Positions 1 to 8,645 of a stretch of DNA of 32,307 nt are shown here, one piece after another. The stretch spans positions 1-32,307 of the forward strand of contig JAUSCY010000079.1 in the NCBI GenBank assembly GCA_030650995.1, given 5' to 3'. The DNA comes from Sheuella sp. Its GTDB lineage: Bacteria; Pseudomonadota; Gammaproteobacteria; Burkholderiales; Burkholderiaceae_B. The position numbers were made by a program, and so were the translations under genes. Every line of letters begins with the position of its first letter. The stretch's first letter is position 1. The notes under the pieces were generated by a model that was given only the letters and a program-made list of their open reading frames with translations, made no database searches and had not been told where the DNA came from.

Positions 1-1
1 T

Positions 2-733
2 TCAATTCGTGTCACGCGTGATCAGCATTTCAATTTTTTACCTGGTCAATTCGCGCGGCTTGGGCTTGCACTTGATCCGGACCAACCGCAGACGCCTACA
101 GAATGGCGTGCGTACTCCATGGTTTCGCATCCGGACCAAAACGAACTGGAATTTTTTTCTGTCGTTGTTCCAGACGGAAAATTCAGCCCCGCACTCGCCC
201 GCCTAGAGCCTGGCGAAGCACTCTGGATTGATAAAACCAGTTTTGGATTCCTGACCCTTGAGCGTTTCACGGACGGTGAGGATCTCTGGCTGATCGCCAC
301 AGGCACAGGACTGTCAGCCTACCTGTCCATGTTGCGCGACCCACAGACCTGGGAGCGCTTTAAACACGTGGTCGTGATTCATGGCGTGCAATACGCTAAT
401 GAGCTCGCATACAGGGATGAAATTCTTGAAATGGTGGCAGAGCACGCTCCAGGTCAATTGCGATACATACCGATTACCTCCCAGGAACCCACGGCGCCTA
501 AGCTTTCACCTGCCCTGCAATCTCTCACGCCCCCTGCACGGATCACGACCCTGCTTGATAATGGCGAACTGGAGCATCGGATCGGCATCTCACTGGATCC
601 CTCCCGCTCGCGCGTCATGCTCTGTGGAAATCCAGCCATGGTGACTACTATGCGTGCGAGCTTAAGCAATATGGGCTTTGCACCGGGCAGACGCGGTGTA
701 GCGGGAAATTTAGCTGTGGAAAACTACTGGTAA
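2..733 (+). CDS. fpr: Ferredoxin-NADP reductase, 5' truncated by window edge
   Basis: This is the C-terminal part (about 243 codons) of a plant-type ferredoxin/flavodoxin-NADP(+) oxidoreductase, a cytoplasmic FAD enzyme moving electrons between NADPH and ferredoxin or flavodoxin. The frame is open from base 2, so the true start lies upstream of the window; the ATG at 119 is internal. Visible motifs are RAYSMVS (the RxYS FAD-binding motif), GTGLSAYLSM (NADP-binding loop), CGNPAMV, and a C-terminus ending in VENYW, like the aromatic C-terminus of Escherichia coli Fpr. It stands alone; phaZ follows after about 200 bases. The family call is secure; the physiological partner is not visible here, although an RnfB-like ferredoxin lies 1.5 kb downstream. 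Confidence 0.9.
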   Translation, partial: SIRVTRDQHFNFLPGQFARLGLALDPDQPQTPTEWRAYSMVSHPDQNELEFFSVVVPDGKFSPALARLEPGEALWIDKTSFGFLTLERFTDGEDLWLIATGTGLSAYLSMLRDPQTWERFKHVVVIHGVQYANELAYRDEILEMVAEHAPGQLRYIPITSQEPTAPKLSPALQSLTPPARITTLLDNGELEHRIGISLDPSRSRVMLCGNPAMVTTMRASLSNMGFAPGRRGVAGNLAVENYW

Positions 734-934
734 ACCCCATCGCTAGCTGATTCTTAGACACCATATATAGGTATCTTGTCTGAATATGACCCAAGTTCTA
801 GTGAATCACGTGGCAGATATGCTACATTTGCTGCAATGCAACATGAACATTCGCTGAAACTAGAGCCTAATCACTCGAGTCTAACCATTATCTGGCGATA
901 ATTAATTCTCCAGAACAACCATTGGAACGCTTAC

Positions 935-2161
935 ATGCTTTATCAACTGCATGAAATGCATCGGGCCATGATGTCTCCCCTTGCGGCATTCACAGATGTT
1001 GGATCCAAATTATTCACCCACGCGATTAGTCCCTTTGCTTACACTCCGATGGCCAGGCAATTAGCTGCAGGCTATGAGTTAGTGCACAGACTGGGTAAAA
1101 AATTCGAAAAACCAGAGTGGCAATTACCATTTACGGAAGTCAACGGAAAATCCGTCGCCGTAACAGAAGAAATTTCTCTATCTCTGCCATTTTGTAATTT
1201 GCTGCATTTCAAACGAGACCTGCCTGAAAAGGCCCGCTCCGCAGATCCCAAGTTGCTTTTGGTTGCACCAATGTCCGGTCATCACGCAACATTATTACGC
1301 GATACCGTACGCGCGCTGTTGCCCAATCATGAGATTTACATCACGGATTGGACTGATGCCCGTATGGTCCCGCTTGCGGCCGGATCATTTGGTCTGAATG
1401 ATTACGTGCGCTACGTACAGCAATTTATTCGTCACCTGGCCCCTGACCTGCATGTCATGTCTGTTTGCCAGCCGACTGTCCCTGTGCTGGCCGCGATCTC
1501 TCTGATGGCTAGCAGCAAAGACCCCTGTTTGCCGCGCAGTATGACAATGATGGGCGGACCGATCGATCCTCGATGCTCCCCAACACAGGTCAACCGACTC
1601 GCCACCAACAAACCCTTTGACTGGTTTGAAGAAAAACTGATTCACACTGTACCTTCGCAATATCCAGGTGCAGGTCGTCGTGTCTACCCAGGATTTCTGC
1701 AACATGCCGGGTTCATTTCAATGAATCCAGATCGCCACCTCAAAGCGCACTATGATTTTTATCTCGATCTGATGCGTGGAGACGATGATGATGCAGAAGC
1801 TCATCGCCGTTTTTACAATGAGTACAACGCGGTACTGGATATGTCGGCGGATTTCTATCTCGATACAATCAAAATGGTCTTCCAGGACTTTGACCTGCCA
1901 AATGGAACCTGGGTCGTTGATGGTCAACTCGTCAAACCAGCCGACATCAAGAACGTAGCGCTGTTCACGATCGAAGGCGAGTTAGACGATATCTCAGGCG
2001 AAGGACAGACGCGCGCCGCGCACGACTTGTGTTCAGGCATTCCTGCCAAACATAAGCAACACTACACAGCACCTGAATGCGGTCATTATGGTATTTTTTC
2101 AGGCCGCCGCTGGCGTACGACGATCTGCCCTAAAATTGCAGAGTTCATACGTCGGGTTTAA
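935..2161 (+). CDS. phaZ: Intracellular poly(3-hydroxybutyrate) depolymerase
   Basis: The 408-residue product matches in length and style the intracellular PHB depolymerases of Ralstonia/Cupriavidus (PhaZ1 type, about 419 residues), which mobilise amorphous PHB granules to hydroxybutyrate. These enzymes use a Cys-Asp-His triad rather than Ser. Here the nucleophile is probably C178 in the motif VCQPTVP, with the acid at D351/D352 in GELDDISG and the base at H384 in ECGHYGIFSG. The conserved APMSGHHATLLRDTV region is present near residues 111-125. There is no signal peptide, as expected for the intracellular type. An intrinsic terminator follows the stop codon, so it is probably monocistronic. 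Its own promoter should lie in 734-934, where I saw no clear motif. Confidence 0.93.
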   Translation: MLYQLHEMHRAMMSPLAAFTDVGSKLFTHAISPFAYTPMARQLAAGYELVHRLGKKFEKPEWQLPFTEVNGKSVAVTEEISLSLPFCNLLHFKRDLPEKARSADPKLLLVAPMSGHHATLLRDTVRALLPNHEIYITDWTDARMVPLAAGSFGLNDYVRYVQQFIRHLAPDLHVMSVCQPTVPVLAAISLMASSKDPCLPRSMTMMGGPIDPRCSPTQVNRLATNKPFDWFEEKLIHTVPSQYPGAGRRVYPGFLQHAGFISMNPDRHLKAHYDFYLDLMRGDDDDAEAHRRFYNEYNAVLDMSADFYLDTIKMVFQDFDLPNGTWVVDGQLVKPADIKNVALFTIEGELDDISGEGQTRAAHDLCSGIPAKHKQHYTAPECGHYGIFSGRRWRTTICPKIAEFIRRV

Positions 2162-2183
2162 TTCTTTAGAATGAAAATCTGAA

Positions 2184-2216
2184 AAACGGGGGCCTCGTGC
2201 TCCCGTTTATTTTTTT
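2184..2216 (+). terminator. Intrinsic terminator after phaZ
   Basis: The left arm AAACGGGGG (2184-2192) pairs with CTCCCGTTT (2200-2208), with one G-T wobble and a 7-base loop, and is followed by a run of T at 2210-2216. A GTG inside this hairpin (2197) is open in the rnfB frame but is unlikely to be used as a start. Confidence 0.8.
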
Positions 2217-2247
2217 AAACACATTCATTCCTTTTTCGCTGCACCCG

Positions 2248-2898
2248 ATGCTTGCTGATCGTATCAATCAACTTCTGCCACAAACGCAGTGCACCAAGTG
2301 CGGCTATCAAGGCTGCAAGCCTTACGCCCAAGCGATCGCCAATGATGGGGTTGCGATTAATCGTTGCCCGCCAGGAGGTGACGCAGGGATTGAGAAACTC
2401 GCACAGCTACTAGAATTGCCATTATTAAAACTTGATACAACATGTGGTGAACACGTGCCCTTGCAGGTCGCCGTGATTGAGGAACAGTTTTGTATTGGAT
2501 GCACGCTTTGTATTCAGGCTTGTCCCGTCGACGCAATCCTTGGTGCAAACAAATTCATGCATACGGTGATCGCCTCAGATTGCACTGGCTGTGACTTGTG
2601 CATCGCTCCCTGTCCCGTAGACTGTATCAAGATGGTTCCGGTCGAATCCGCCCGACTATGGACAACAGCCGATGCGACGCAAGCCCGGCTGCGCTATGAG
2701 GGCCGCCAGGCTCGCATAGCTGAGATGACAGCAACCAATATCCGTAACGAGGCGATTGTGAATAGTGGGACAGAACATTGCGTTGAGGCGGACTCCCCAA
2801 GACCTGATACCAACATTTCAGCTTCGGAAAAAACAGACAAACAGGCAGCCATTGCTCAAGCTCTGGCGCGTGCGCGGGCAAGACGCAGTGCGCCCTAG
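2248..2898 (+). CDS. rnfB: RnfB/RsxB-type iron-sulfur electron transfer protein
   Basis: The product (216 residues from the ATG at 2248) begins with the RnfB-type cluster domain (C15, C18, C23, C40 in CTKCGYQGC and RCPPGG) followed by two ferredoxin 4Fe-4S motifs, [14 protein letters not shown] and [14 protein letters not shown]. It lacks the N-terminal membrane helix of classical RnfB and ends in an Ala/Arg-rich low-complexity tail. The frame is open back to a GTG at 2197, but that codon lies inside the phaZ terminator, so the ATG giving [14 protein letters not shown] is preferred. No rnfACDGE genes are nearby. Stand-alone RnfB-like proteins next to nth are common in Burkholderiales. The likely role is soluble electron transfer; the partner is unknown. 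Confidence 0.87.
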   Translation: MLADRINQLLPQTQCTKCGYQGCKPYAQAIANDGVAINRCPPGGDAGIEKLAQLLELPLLKLDTTCGEHVPLQVAVIEEQFCIGCTLCIQACPVDAILGANKFMHTVIASDCTGCDLCIAPCPVDCIKMVPVESARLWTTADATQARLRYEGRQARIAEMTATNIRNEAIVNSGTEHCVEADSPRPDTNISASEKTDKQAAIAQALARARARRSAP

Positions 2899-2985
2899 CA
2901 AGCGTACAGCACTGAATTAACTTTATCCCTCGAAACAACGATTCGCCCTCCTAGTCGCACAGGGCAAGATTTCACGGAGTCACTG

Positions 2986-3621
2986 TTGAATCCACAAAAA
3001 CGACGCGAGATATTCACCCGCTTTCGGGCGGCAAATCCAAAGCCACAAACTGAGCTGGAATATAGCAATGACTTTCAGCTGCTGATTGCGGTGCTATTGT
3101 CGGCCCAGACCACAGATAAGGCCGTTAATATCGCCACGCGCAAGTTTTTCCCCACACACAAAACACCGCAAAAGATGTTTGCAATGGGACAAGACAAACT
3201 GGCCGAGTTTATAAAGACCATTGGCCTTTATAAGACCAAAGCTAAAAACGTCATTGCCACCTGCAAAATCCTGATTGAACAGCACAATGGCAAAGTACCC
3301 GAGGACCGCGAAGCACTCGAGGCTTTACCAGGAGTCGGGCGCAAAACAGCCAATGTCGTGCTTAATACTGCTTTTGGACACCCCACTATCGCAGTCGACA
3401 CACACATTTTCAGAGTATCAAACCGCACCAAAATTGCCCCGGGAAAGGATGTTGTCGCTGTAGAAAAGGGGCTGGAAAAGTTCATCCCTACTGAATTCAA
3501 AATCGATGCGCATCACTGGCTGATTTTGCATGGTCGCTACATTTGCGTTGCCCGCTCGCCAAAATGCACACAGTGCGGCATCTCAGATTTGTGTGAATTC
3601 AGGGCAAAAACAAAAAAATAA
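2986..3621 (+). CDS. nth: Endonuclease III (DNA glycosylase/AP lyase)
   Basis: The 211-residue protein is full length for Nth, which excises oxidised pyrimidines and cleaves abasic sites in base excision repair. It has the helix-hairpin-helix LPGVGRKTANVVL (about 114-126) containing the catalytic Lys, the catalytic Asp in VDTHIFRV, and the C-terminal 4Fe-4S signature C-x6-C-x2-C-x5-C (CVARSPKC, CTQC, CGISDLC). The start is a TTG at 2986 supported by ACGGAG at 2974-2979; this gives the usual MNPQKRREIF beginning. It lies 88 bases after rnfB, on the same strand, and may be co-transcribed with it. Confidence 0.95.
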   Translation: MNPQKRREIFTRFRAANPKPQTELEYSNDFQLLIAVLLSAQTTDKAVNIATRKFFPTHKTPQKMFAMGQDKLAEFIKTIGLYKTKAKNVIATCKILIEQHNGKVPEDREALEALPGVGRKTANVVLNTAFGHPTIAVDTHIFRVSNRTKIAPGKDVVAVEKGLEKFIPTEFKIDAHHWLILHGRYICVARSPKCTQCGISDLCEFRAKTKK

Positions 3622-3636
3622 CTGCACGTACCTATG

Positions 3637-3660
3637 ACAAACCCCCATTGAGGTTTTTGT
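3637..3660 (+). terminator. Weak hairpin after nth
   Basis: ACAAACC (3637-3643) can pair, with a two-base bulge, with GGTTTTTGT (3652-3660). CTGCA (3622-3626) and TGCAG (3661-3665) could extend the structure. The T run lies within the stem rather than after it, so terminator activity is uncertain. Confidence 0.3.
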
Positions 3661-3723
3661 TGCAGGTGCGTAATAATCCTAATTCGCATTAAAAATCATT
3701 TAAATCCTCGAATAAGATTCCGA

Positions 3724-4497
3724 ATGAAAGACATCATTCTTGAGACGGACGGCCTGACGAAAGAGTTTCGTGGCTTTGTAGCTGTTAATAACGTGTCACT
3801 ACGTGTAGAACGCGGACATATTCACGCGCTGATCGGCCCCAACGGAGCAGGCAAAACGACCTGTTTTAACTTGCTGACTAAGTTTTTGTCGCCTACGCGT
3901 GGCAAAATTGCCTTCAATGGCATAGACATTACTGGTGATAAGCCTGCGCAAATTGCCCGGCGCGGCATTATCCGCTCATTTCAGATTTCAGCCGTTTTTC
4001 CGCATCTGTCCGTACTTGAAAATGTACGTATCGGTCTGCAGCGCCAGACTGGACTGTCTTTTCATTTCTGGAAAAGCGAAAACATTTTAAATAAGCTCAA
4101 CGATCGGGCCCAGGAGCTTCTCGAGCAAGTTGATCTCGGTCAGTTTGCTAATGAGATTACCGGCAGCCTTCCCTACGGGCGTAAACGTGCGCTCGAAATC
4201 GCCACCACACTGGCGATGGAACCAGAAATGATGCTGCTCGACGAGCCGACTCAGGGCATGGGACACGAGGACGTTGACCGTGTGACCCAGCTCATTAAAC
4301 GTGTCAGCGTGGGACGCACCATTTTGATGGTCGAACACAATATGGGCGTGGTATCTTCGATTGCTGACACCATTACAGTACTTGCCCGTGGTGCGGTTCT
4401 GGCAGAAGGTAACTATGCCCATGTATCTCGCGATCCATCCGTGATGGAAGCCTATATGGGTACCACTGACGGTGAACTCGAAGGAGCACATGCATGA
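3724..4497 (+). CDS. livG: Liv-type ABC transporter ATPase (LivG family)
   Basis: This 257-residue ATPase belongs to the LivG group that powers uptake of branched-chain amino acids, amides or related small molecules. It shows Walker A GPNGAGKTT, Q-loop SFQISAVFPHLSV, Walker B MMLLDEPTQGM and the switch His in MVEHNM. The signature region reads LPYGRKRALEIA rather than LSGGQ, a deviation seen in part of this family. It is the first gene of a livGFKHM operon and its TGA overlaps the livF start (ATGA at 4494-4497). The substrate cannot be read from the sequence. The symbol names the family, not leucine specificity. Confidence 0.88.
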   Translation: MKDIILETDGLTKEFRGFVAVNNVSLRVERGHIHALIGPNGAGKTTCFNLLTKFLSPTRGKIAFNGIDITGDKPAQIARRGIIRSFQISAVFPHLSVLENVRIGLQRQTGLSFHFWKSENILNKLNDRAQELLEQVDLGQFANEITGSLPYGRKRALEIATTLAMEPEMMLLDEPTQGMGHEDVDRVTQLIKRVSVGRTILMVEHNMGVVSSIADTITVLARGAVLAEGNYAHVSRDPSVMEAYMGTTDGELEGAHA

Positions 4498-5204
4498 GCA
4501 CTCCCGCTCTTGAAATTTCAGGCTTGAACGCCTGGTATGGCGAATCGCACATCCTGCACGGCGTGGATATCTCCGTTAATAAAGGCGAAGTTGTCACGAT
4601 CCTCGGGCGAAACGGCGCTGGCCGCACAACAACCATGCGTGCGATCCTCGGATTGACGGGTTCACGTAAAGGCTCTATCCGCATTCACGGCACCGAATCC
4701 ATTGATATGGAAACGTTCAAAATCGCTCACCTAGGTCTAGGTTACTGCCCAGAGGACCGGGGGATTTTTGCCAGTTTGTCCTGCGAAGAAAATCTGTTGC
4801 TGCCGCCTCCAGTCGGACCTCTGGGTGGTGGCATGTCGCTGTCTGAAATCTATGAAATGTTTCCGAATCTGCTCGAGCGCCGGAATTCACCCGGCACGCG
4901 CCTGTCTGGCGGAGAACAGCAGATGCTAGCCGTTGCGCGTATTTTACGTACGGGTGCCAATCTGCTGTTGCTCGACGAGATTTCCGAAGGTCTTGCACCT
5001 GTCATCGTCCAGGCGCTCGCACGCATGATCAAAATGCTTAAATCAAAGGGCTACACAATTGTGATGGTAGAGCAAAACTTCCGTTTTGCAGCGCCCTTAG
5101 CTGATCGCTTTTATGTCATGGAACACGGACAAATTGTCGAGCACTTCGAAGCCTCGGAGTTAAAAGAGAAACAGTCTGTCTTAAACGAATTGCTGGGTGT
5201 GTGA
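4494..5204 (+). CDS. livF: Liv-type ABC transporter ATPase (LivF family), unusual Walker A
   Basis: The 236-residue second ATPase of the operon matches LivF throughout (signature RLSGGEQQMLAVARIL, MVEQNFRFA switch region). Two catalytic motifs deviate. Walker A reads GRNGAGRTTT, so the P-loop Lys is Arg (bases near 4611-4640), and the residues after Walker B read LLLLDEISEGLAP instead of LDEPTEGLAP. The rest of the gene is intact, with no frameshift, so it is probably functional, perhaps with the partner ATPase carrying more of the hydrolysis. Start and stop are translationally coupled to livG by a 4-base overlap. Confidence 0.87.
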   Translation: MSTPALEISGLNAWYGESHILHGVDISVNKGEVVTILGRNGAGRTTTMRAILGLTGSRKGSIRIHGTESIDMETFKIAHLGLGYCPEDRGIFASLSCEENLLLPPPVGPLGGGMSLSEIYEMFPNLLERRNSPGTRLSGGEQQMLAVARILRTGANLLLLDEISEGLAPVIVQALARMIKMLKSKGYTIVMVEQNFRFAAPLADRFYVMEHGQIVEHFEASELKEKQSVLNELLGV

Positions 5205-5301
5205 TTACATGCGGCTGATCGCCGCATGATCAGACAATTGAGAATATTGAATTACTTTAATCACAAATAAATTATTTGCTGATTTTCTTCTGGAGCTTCA
5301 C

Positions 5302-6510
5302 ATGAAATTAAAAACACTTGCAGCCTTAATGATGGCCGGCTTTGGCGTTGTTGCGCAACCTTCTGTTGCAGCGATTTCTGATGATGTCATTCGAATTGGC
5401 ATTATCTCCGACATGTCTGGCGTCTACGCTGACGTCGATGGCCCCGCTGGTGTTGAAGCCATTCGCATGGCAATCGCTGATGCTGGTGGTGAGATCAACG
5501 GCAAAAAAATTGAGTTACTGACCGCCGACCACCAAAACAAAGCAGACCTCGCATCATCCAAAGCACGCGAATGGTTTGACCAGCAAAAACTCGACATGCT
5601 GATTGGTGGCACCAACTCGGCGACGAACATTGCGATGGCTGCCGTTGCTGCTGACAAGAAAAAACCATTCATCTCGATTGGCTCTGCTTCGTCAGACATG
5701 ACCAACAAAGCCTGCACCCCTTACACCGTTCACTGGGCCTATGACACCGTAGCATTGGCGCGCGGCACCGGCGGCGCTGTTGTAAAAGACGGCGGTAAGA
5801 CATGGTTTTTCCTGACGGCAGATTATGCTTTCGGCCATGCGCTTGAGCGTGATACAGCAGCAGTTGTGAAAGCAGCGGGTGGTGAGATCAAAGGTCAGGT
5901 CCGCGCGCCATTGTCGACCGGTGACTTTTCTTCATACATGCTGCAGGCTCAATCGTCCGGCGCAAAGATTCTCGGCTTAGCGAATGCGGGTGGCGACACC
6001 ATCAACTCGATCAAGGCAGCCAATGAGTTTGGAGTCACAGCGACGATGAAACTCGCAGGCCTGCTGATTTTCATCAACGACATTCACGCTCTGGGCTTGA
6101 AAGCGACCCAAGGCATGTATCTGACCGATGGTTGGTACTGGGATCAGTCCGATGCTTCGCGTGCCTGGTCAAAAAAGTTTGAAGAAAAAATCAAACGCAA
6201 GCCCTCCATGCTTCAAGCTGGCGATTACTCTGCTGTCTCGTTTTATCTGAATGCGGTCAAAGCAACCGGTTCCGATGACGCAGACACCATCATGAAGTGG
6301 ATGAAATCGAACAAGATCAATGATTTCTTCGCAACCAATGGCTATGTGCGCGAAGATGGCCGTATGGTGCATGATATGTTCCTGATGCAGGTGAAAACAC
6401 CAGCTGAATCGAAAGGACCATGGGACTACTACAAAATCATCGAAACACTGCCGGGCGACAAAGTCTACGCAAGCCTTGCTGAGTCAACTTGCTCTTTCAT
6501 CAAAAAATAA
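5302..6510 (+). CDS. livK: Periplasmic substrate-binding protein, Liv/type I fold
   Basis: The 402-residue product starts with a signal peptide (MKLKTLAALMMAGFGVVAQ, probable cleavage after the Ala-Ala near residue 24). The mature type I periplasmic-binding fold starts DDVIRIGIISDMSGVYADVDGPAG. Such proteins deliver the ligand to LivH/LivM. Typical family blocks are visible (TNSATNIAMAAVA, PFISIGSASSDMT, TADYAFGHALERD, NDIHALGLKATQG). GGAG at about 5293 supports the ATG at 5302. The gap of about 97 bases from livF may carry its own RNA-processing or promoter signal, as binding proteins are often made in excess. The ligand is not determinable; amino acids, short amides or aromatic acids are possible. 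Confidence 0.88.
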   Translation: MKLKTLAALMMAGFGVVAQPSVAAISDDVIRIGIISDMSGVYADVDGPAGVEAIRMAIADAGGEINGKKIELLTADHQNKADLASSKAREWFDQQKLDMLIGGTNSATNIAMAAVAADKKKPFISIGSASSDMTNKACTPYTVHWAYDTVALARGTGGAVVKDGGKTWFFLTADYAFGHALERDTAAVVKAAGGEIKGQVRAPLSTGDFSSYMLQAQSSGAKILGLANAGGDTINSIKAANEFGVTATMKLAGLLIFINDIHALGLKATQGMYLTDGWYWDQSDASRAWSKKFEEKIKRKPSMLQAGDYSAVSFYLNAVKATGSDDADTIMKWMKSNKINDFFATNGYVREDGRMVHDMFLMQVKTPAESKGPWDYYKIIETLPGDKVYASLAESTCSFIKK

Positions 6511-6585
6511 GTTTTGAGCAGTCGGGTTTCCTGCTAGACCGCGGGAAACCCACTCTGACATTACCAGACTCTATTTGACTCAAAT

Positions 6586-7476
6586 ATGATAACTACAATT
6601 TTTGGAATTCCGATCCAGGCATTCCTCGGACAACTCCTCCTGGGATTGGTCAACGGATCGTTCTACGCCATTCTTTCTCTTGGCCTGGCCGTGATTTTTG
6701 GTCTGCTCAACGTCATCAATTTTGCCCATGGCGCGCTTTACATGCTGGGCGCCTTTCTGGCCTGGATGGGAATGTCCTACTTTGGCTTGAACTATTGGCT
6801 AATGTTGGCGCTGGCTCCTATTCTGGTGGGCCTTTTCGGTATTGTCATCGAGAAGTGCTTGCTCAAGCATCTCTATAAGCTCGATCATCTATATGGATTG
6901 TTGCTGACGTTTGGTATTACCTTACTGCTTGAAGGTCTGATGCGCAGCATTTATGGCGTATCAGGTCAGCCATACTCAACACCAGAGGCATTGCGCGGCG
7001 CAACGAACCTAGGTTTTATGGTGCTGCCAAATTACCGGGCCTGGGTTGTATTGGCCTCGGTCGTTGTCTGTCTGATTACCTGGTTTGTCATTGAGCGTAC
7101 ACGTCTGGGTGCCTTGTTACGTGCTGGCACCGAAAATCCAAAATTAGTAGAGGCATTTGGCGTCAACGTGCCGCTGATGATTACGCTGACTTACGGATTT
7201 GGTGTGGCTCTGGCCGGCTTCGCTGGTGTGCTGGCCGCCCCTGTCCTGCAAATCTCTCCACTGATGGGGTCTAACCTGATCATTGTGGTTTTTGCGGTAG
7301 TGGTGATTGGCGGTATGGGCTCAATACTCGGTGCGATCGTCACGGGTCTGGGGTTGGGGGTGATCGAAGGCTTGACTAAAGTATTTTGGCCCGAGGCCTC
7401 AAGCACTGTGGTTTTCATCATTATGGCTATTGTCCTGTTCGTGCGTCCCGCCGGGCTCTTCGGGAAAGAAAAATGA
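6586..7476 (+). CDS. livH: Liv-type ABC transporter permease (LivH family)
   Basis: The 296-residue inner-membrane permease has about eight hydrophobic segments and the LivH-type motifs LVNGSFYAILSLGLAVIFG (N-terminus), NFAHGALYMLGAF, and VVIGGMGSILGAIVTGLGLG near the C-terminus. The GGMGS block is the usual ATPase coupling region. Its TGA overlaps the livM ATG (7473-7476), so the two permeases are translationally coupled and presumably form the heterodimeric channel. Confidence 0.9.
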   Translation: MITTIFGIPIQAFLGQLLLGLVNGSFYAILSLGLAVIFGLLNVINFAHGALYMLGAFLAWMGMSYFGLNYWLMLALAPILVGLFGIVIEKCLLKHLYKLDHLYGLLLTFGITLLLEGLMRSIYGVSGQPYSTPEALRGATNLGFMVLPNYRAWVVLASVVVCLITWFVIERTRLGALLRAGTENPKLVEAFGVNVPLMITLTYGFGVALAGFAGVLAAPVLQISPLMGSNLIIVVFAVVVIGGMGSILGAIVTGLGLGVIEGLTKVFWPEASSTVVFIIMAIVLFVRPAGLFGKEK

Positions 7477-8477
7477 ATCGTCAAACGCTCGGATATATTG
7501 TTTTCCTCGGTTTTCTGCTGGCAGTACCCGTGATCGGTGTTTATCCGGTCTTTGCCATGAAAATCATGTGTTACGCCCTGTTTGCCTGTGCATTCAATTT
7601 GCTGCTCGGCTTTACTGGACTGCTGTCGTTTGGCCATGCCGCGTTTCTTGGAACTGCTGCCTATGCTTCGGGACATGCCATGAAAGTCTGGGGCTTTTCA
7701 CCAGAAACCGGTATTGTGTTCGGTGTGGTGATGGCGGGCGTTCTCGGACTCGCCATGGGTGCGCTCGCGATTCGTCGCAGTGGTATTTATTTCGCCATGA
7801 TCACGATGGCACTGGCTCAGATGGTGTTCTTCTTTTTCCTGCAGGCTAAATTCACTGGTGGTGAAGACGGCCTCCAGGGCGTTCCACGCGGCACGCTCTT
7901 TGGTCTGCTGGATCTCAAGAGCGACTTCAATCTGTACTATGTCGTGCTGGCAATCTTCATCTTTGGTTATTTCGTCATCTGGCGCACGGTCCACTCGCCC
8001 TTTGGTCAAGTACTGAAAGCAATTCGCGAAAATGAGCCACGCGCTATTTCACTTGGCTACGACGTTGAGCGATTCAAGCTTCTGGCCTTCGTACTCTCTG
8101 CCATGCTCGCCGGTCTCGCTGGCTCAACCAAGATGCTGATTTTTGTTTCAGCGACGCTTTCAGATGCAACCTGGCAGATGTCGGGCCTGGTGATTCTGAT
8201 GACGCTCGTAGGCGGCATGGGCACCTTGGTAGGACCGGTTTTAGGCGCATTTATTGTGGTGCTGCTTGAAAACAAAGTCGGTGATTTCGGTGCATCGTTA
8301 GCGAAGATGACCGGCTTGGACTGGTTCAACCGTCTGGGTGAATCTGTCACGATCGTAATTGGCCTGATCTTCGTCATCTGTGTACTGGCGTTCCGTAAGG
8401 GATTAATTGGTGAATTCAATGCCTGGATGGATCGCCGTAAAGGCATAGTATCTTCAGCACCGGGTGCGAATCATTAA
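7473..8477 (+). CDS. livM: Liv-type ABC transporter permease (LivM family)
   Basis: The 334-residue permease is hydrophobic throughout with LivM motifs: GFTGLLSFGHAAFLGTAAY near the start, AIRRSGIYFAMITMALAQMVFF, AIRENEPRAISLGYDVERFKLLAF, and VGGMGTLVGPVLGAF. The frame is open upstream to an ATG at 7386 inside livH. The ATG at 7473 is preferred because it overlaps the livH stop and gives the typical short N-terminus. It is the last gene of the first liv operon and is followed by a strong terminator at 8511. Confidence 0.9.
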   Translation: MNRQTLGYIVFLGFLLAVPVIGVYPVFAMKIMCYALFACAFNLLLGFTGLLSFGHAAFLGTAAYASGHAMKVWGFSPETGIVFGVVMAGVLGLAMGALAIRRSGIYFAMITMALAQMVFFFFLQAKFTGGEDGLQGVPRGTLFGLLDLKSDFNLYYVVLAIFIFGYFVIWRTVHSPFGQVLKAIRENEPRAISLGYDVERFKLLAFVLSAMLAGLAGSTKMLIFVSATLSDATWQMSGLVILMTLVGGMGTLVGPVLGAFIVVLLENKVGDFGASLAKMTGLDWFNRLGESVTIVIGLIFVICVLAFRKGLIGEFNAWMDRRKGIVSSAPGANH

Positions 8478-8510
8478 GCATCCGAGCTGAAAGCATCTGA
8501 ACGTATTGAA

Positions 8511-8538
8511 CGCAGACCCAATGGTCTGCGTTTTTTTT
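8511..8538 (+). terminator. Strong intrinsic terminator of the first liv operon
   Basis: CGCAGACC (8511-8518) and GGTCTGCG (8523-8530) form a perfect 8-bp stem with a four-base loop, followed directly by eight T residues. Confidence 0.93.
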
Positions 8539-8645
8539 GGGGTGACTAAGCACTCTGCTCATAGGGTATTCACGCATCGTAACTCGTGAAAACCCTATAT
8601 AAGATAACTGCACATCAATCAGGCTTGAGCCATCTAGGAATTCAG

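Noticed and set aside
734-934. Search for a promoter or PHO box before phaZ
   Set aside because: The gap is AT-rich but no paired half-sites or clear -35/-10 set stood out.
2197-2247. GTG start giving rnfB 17 extra residues
   Set aside because: The codon lies in the loop of the phaZ terminator and the added residues are not RnfB-like.
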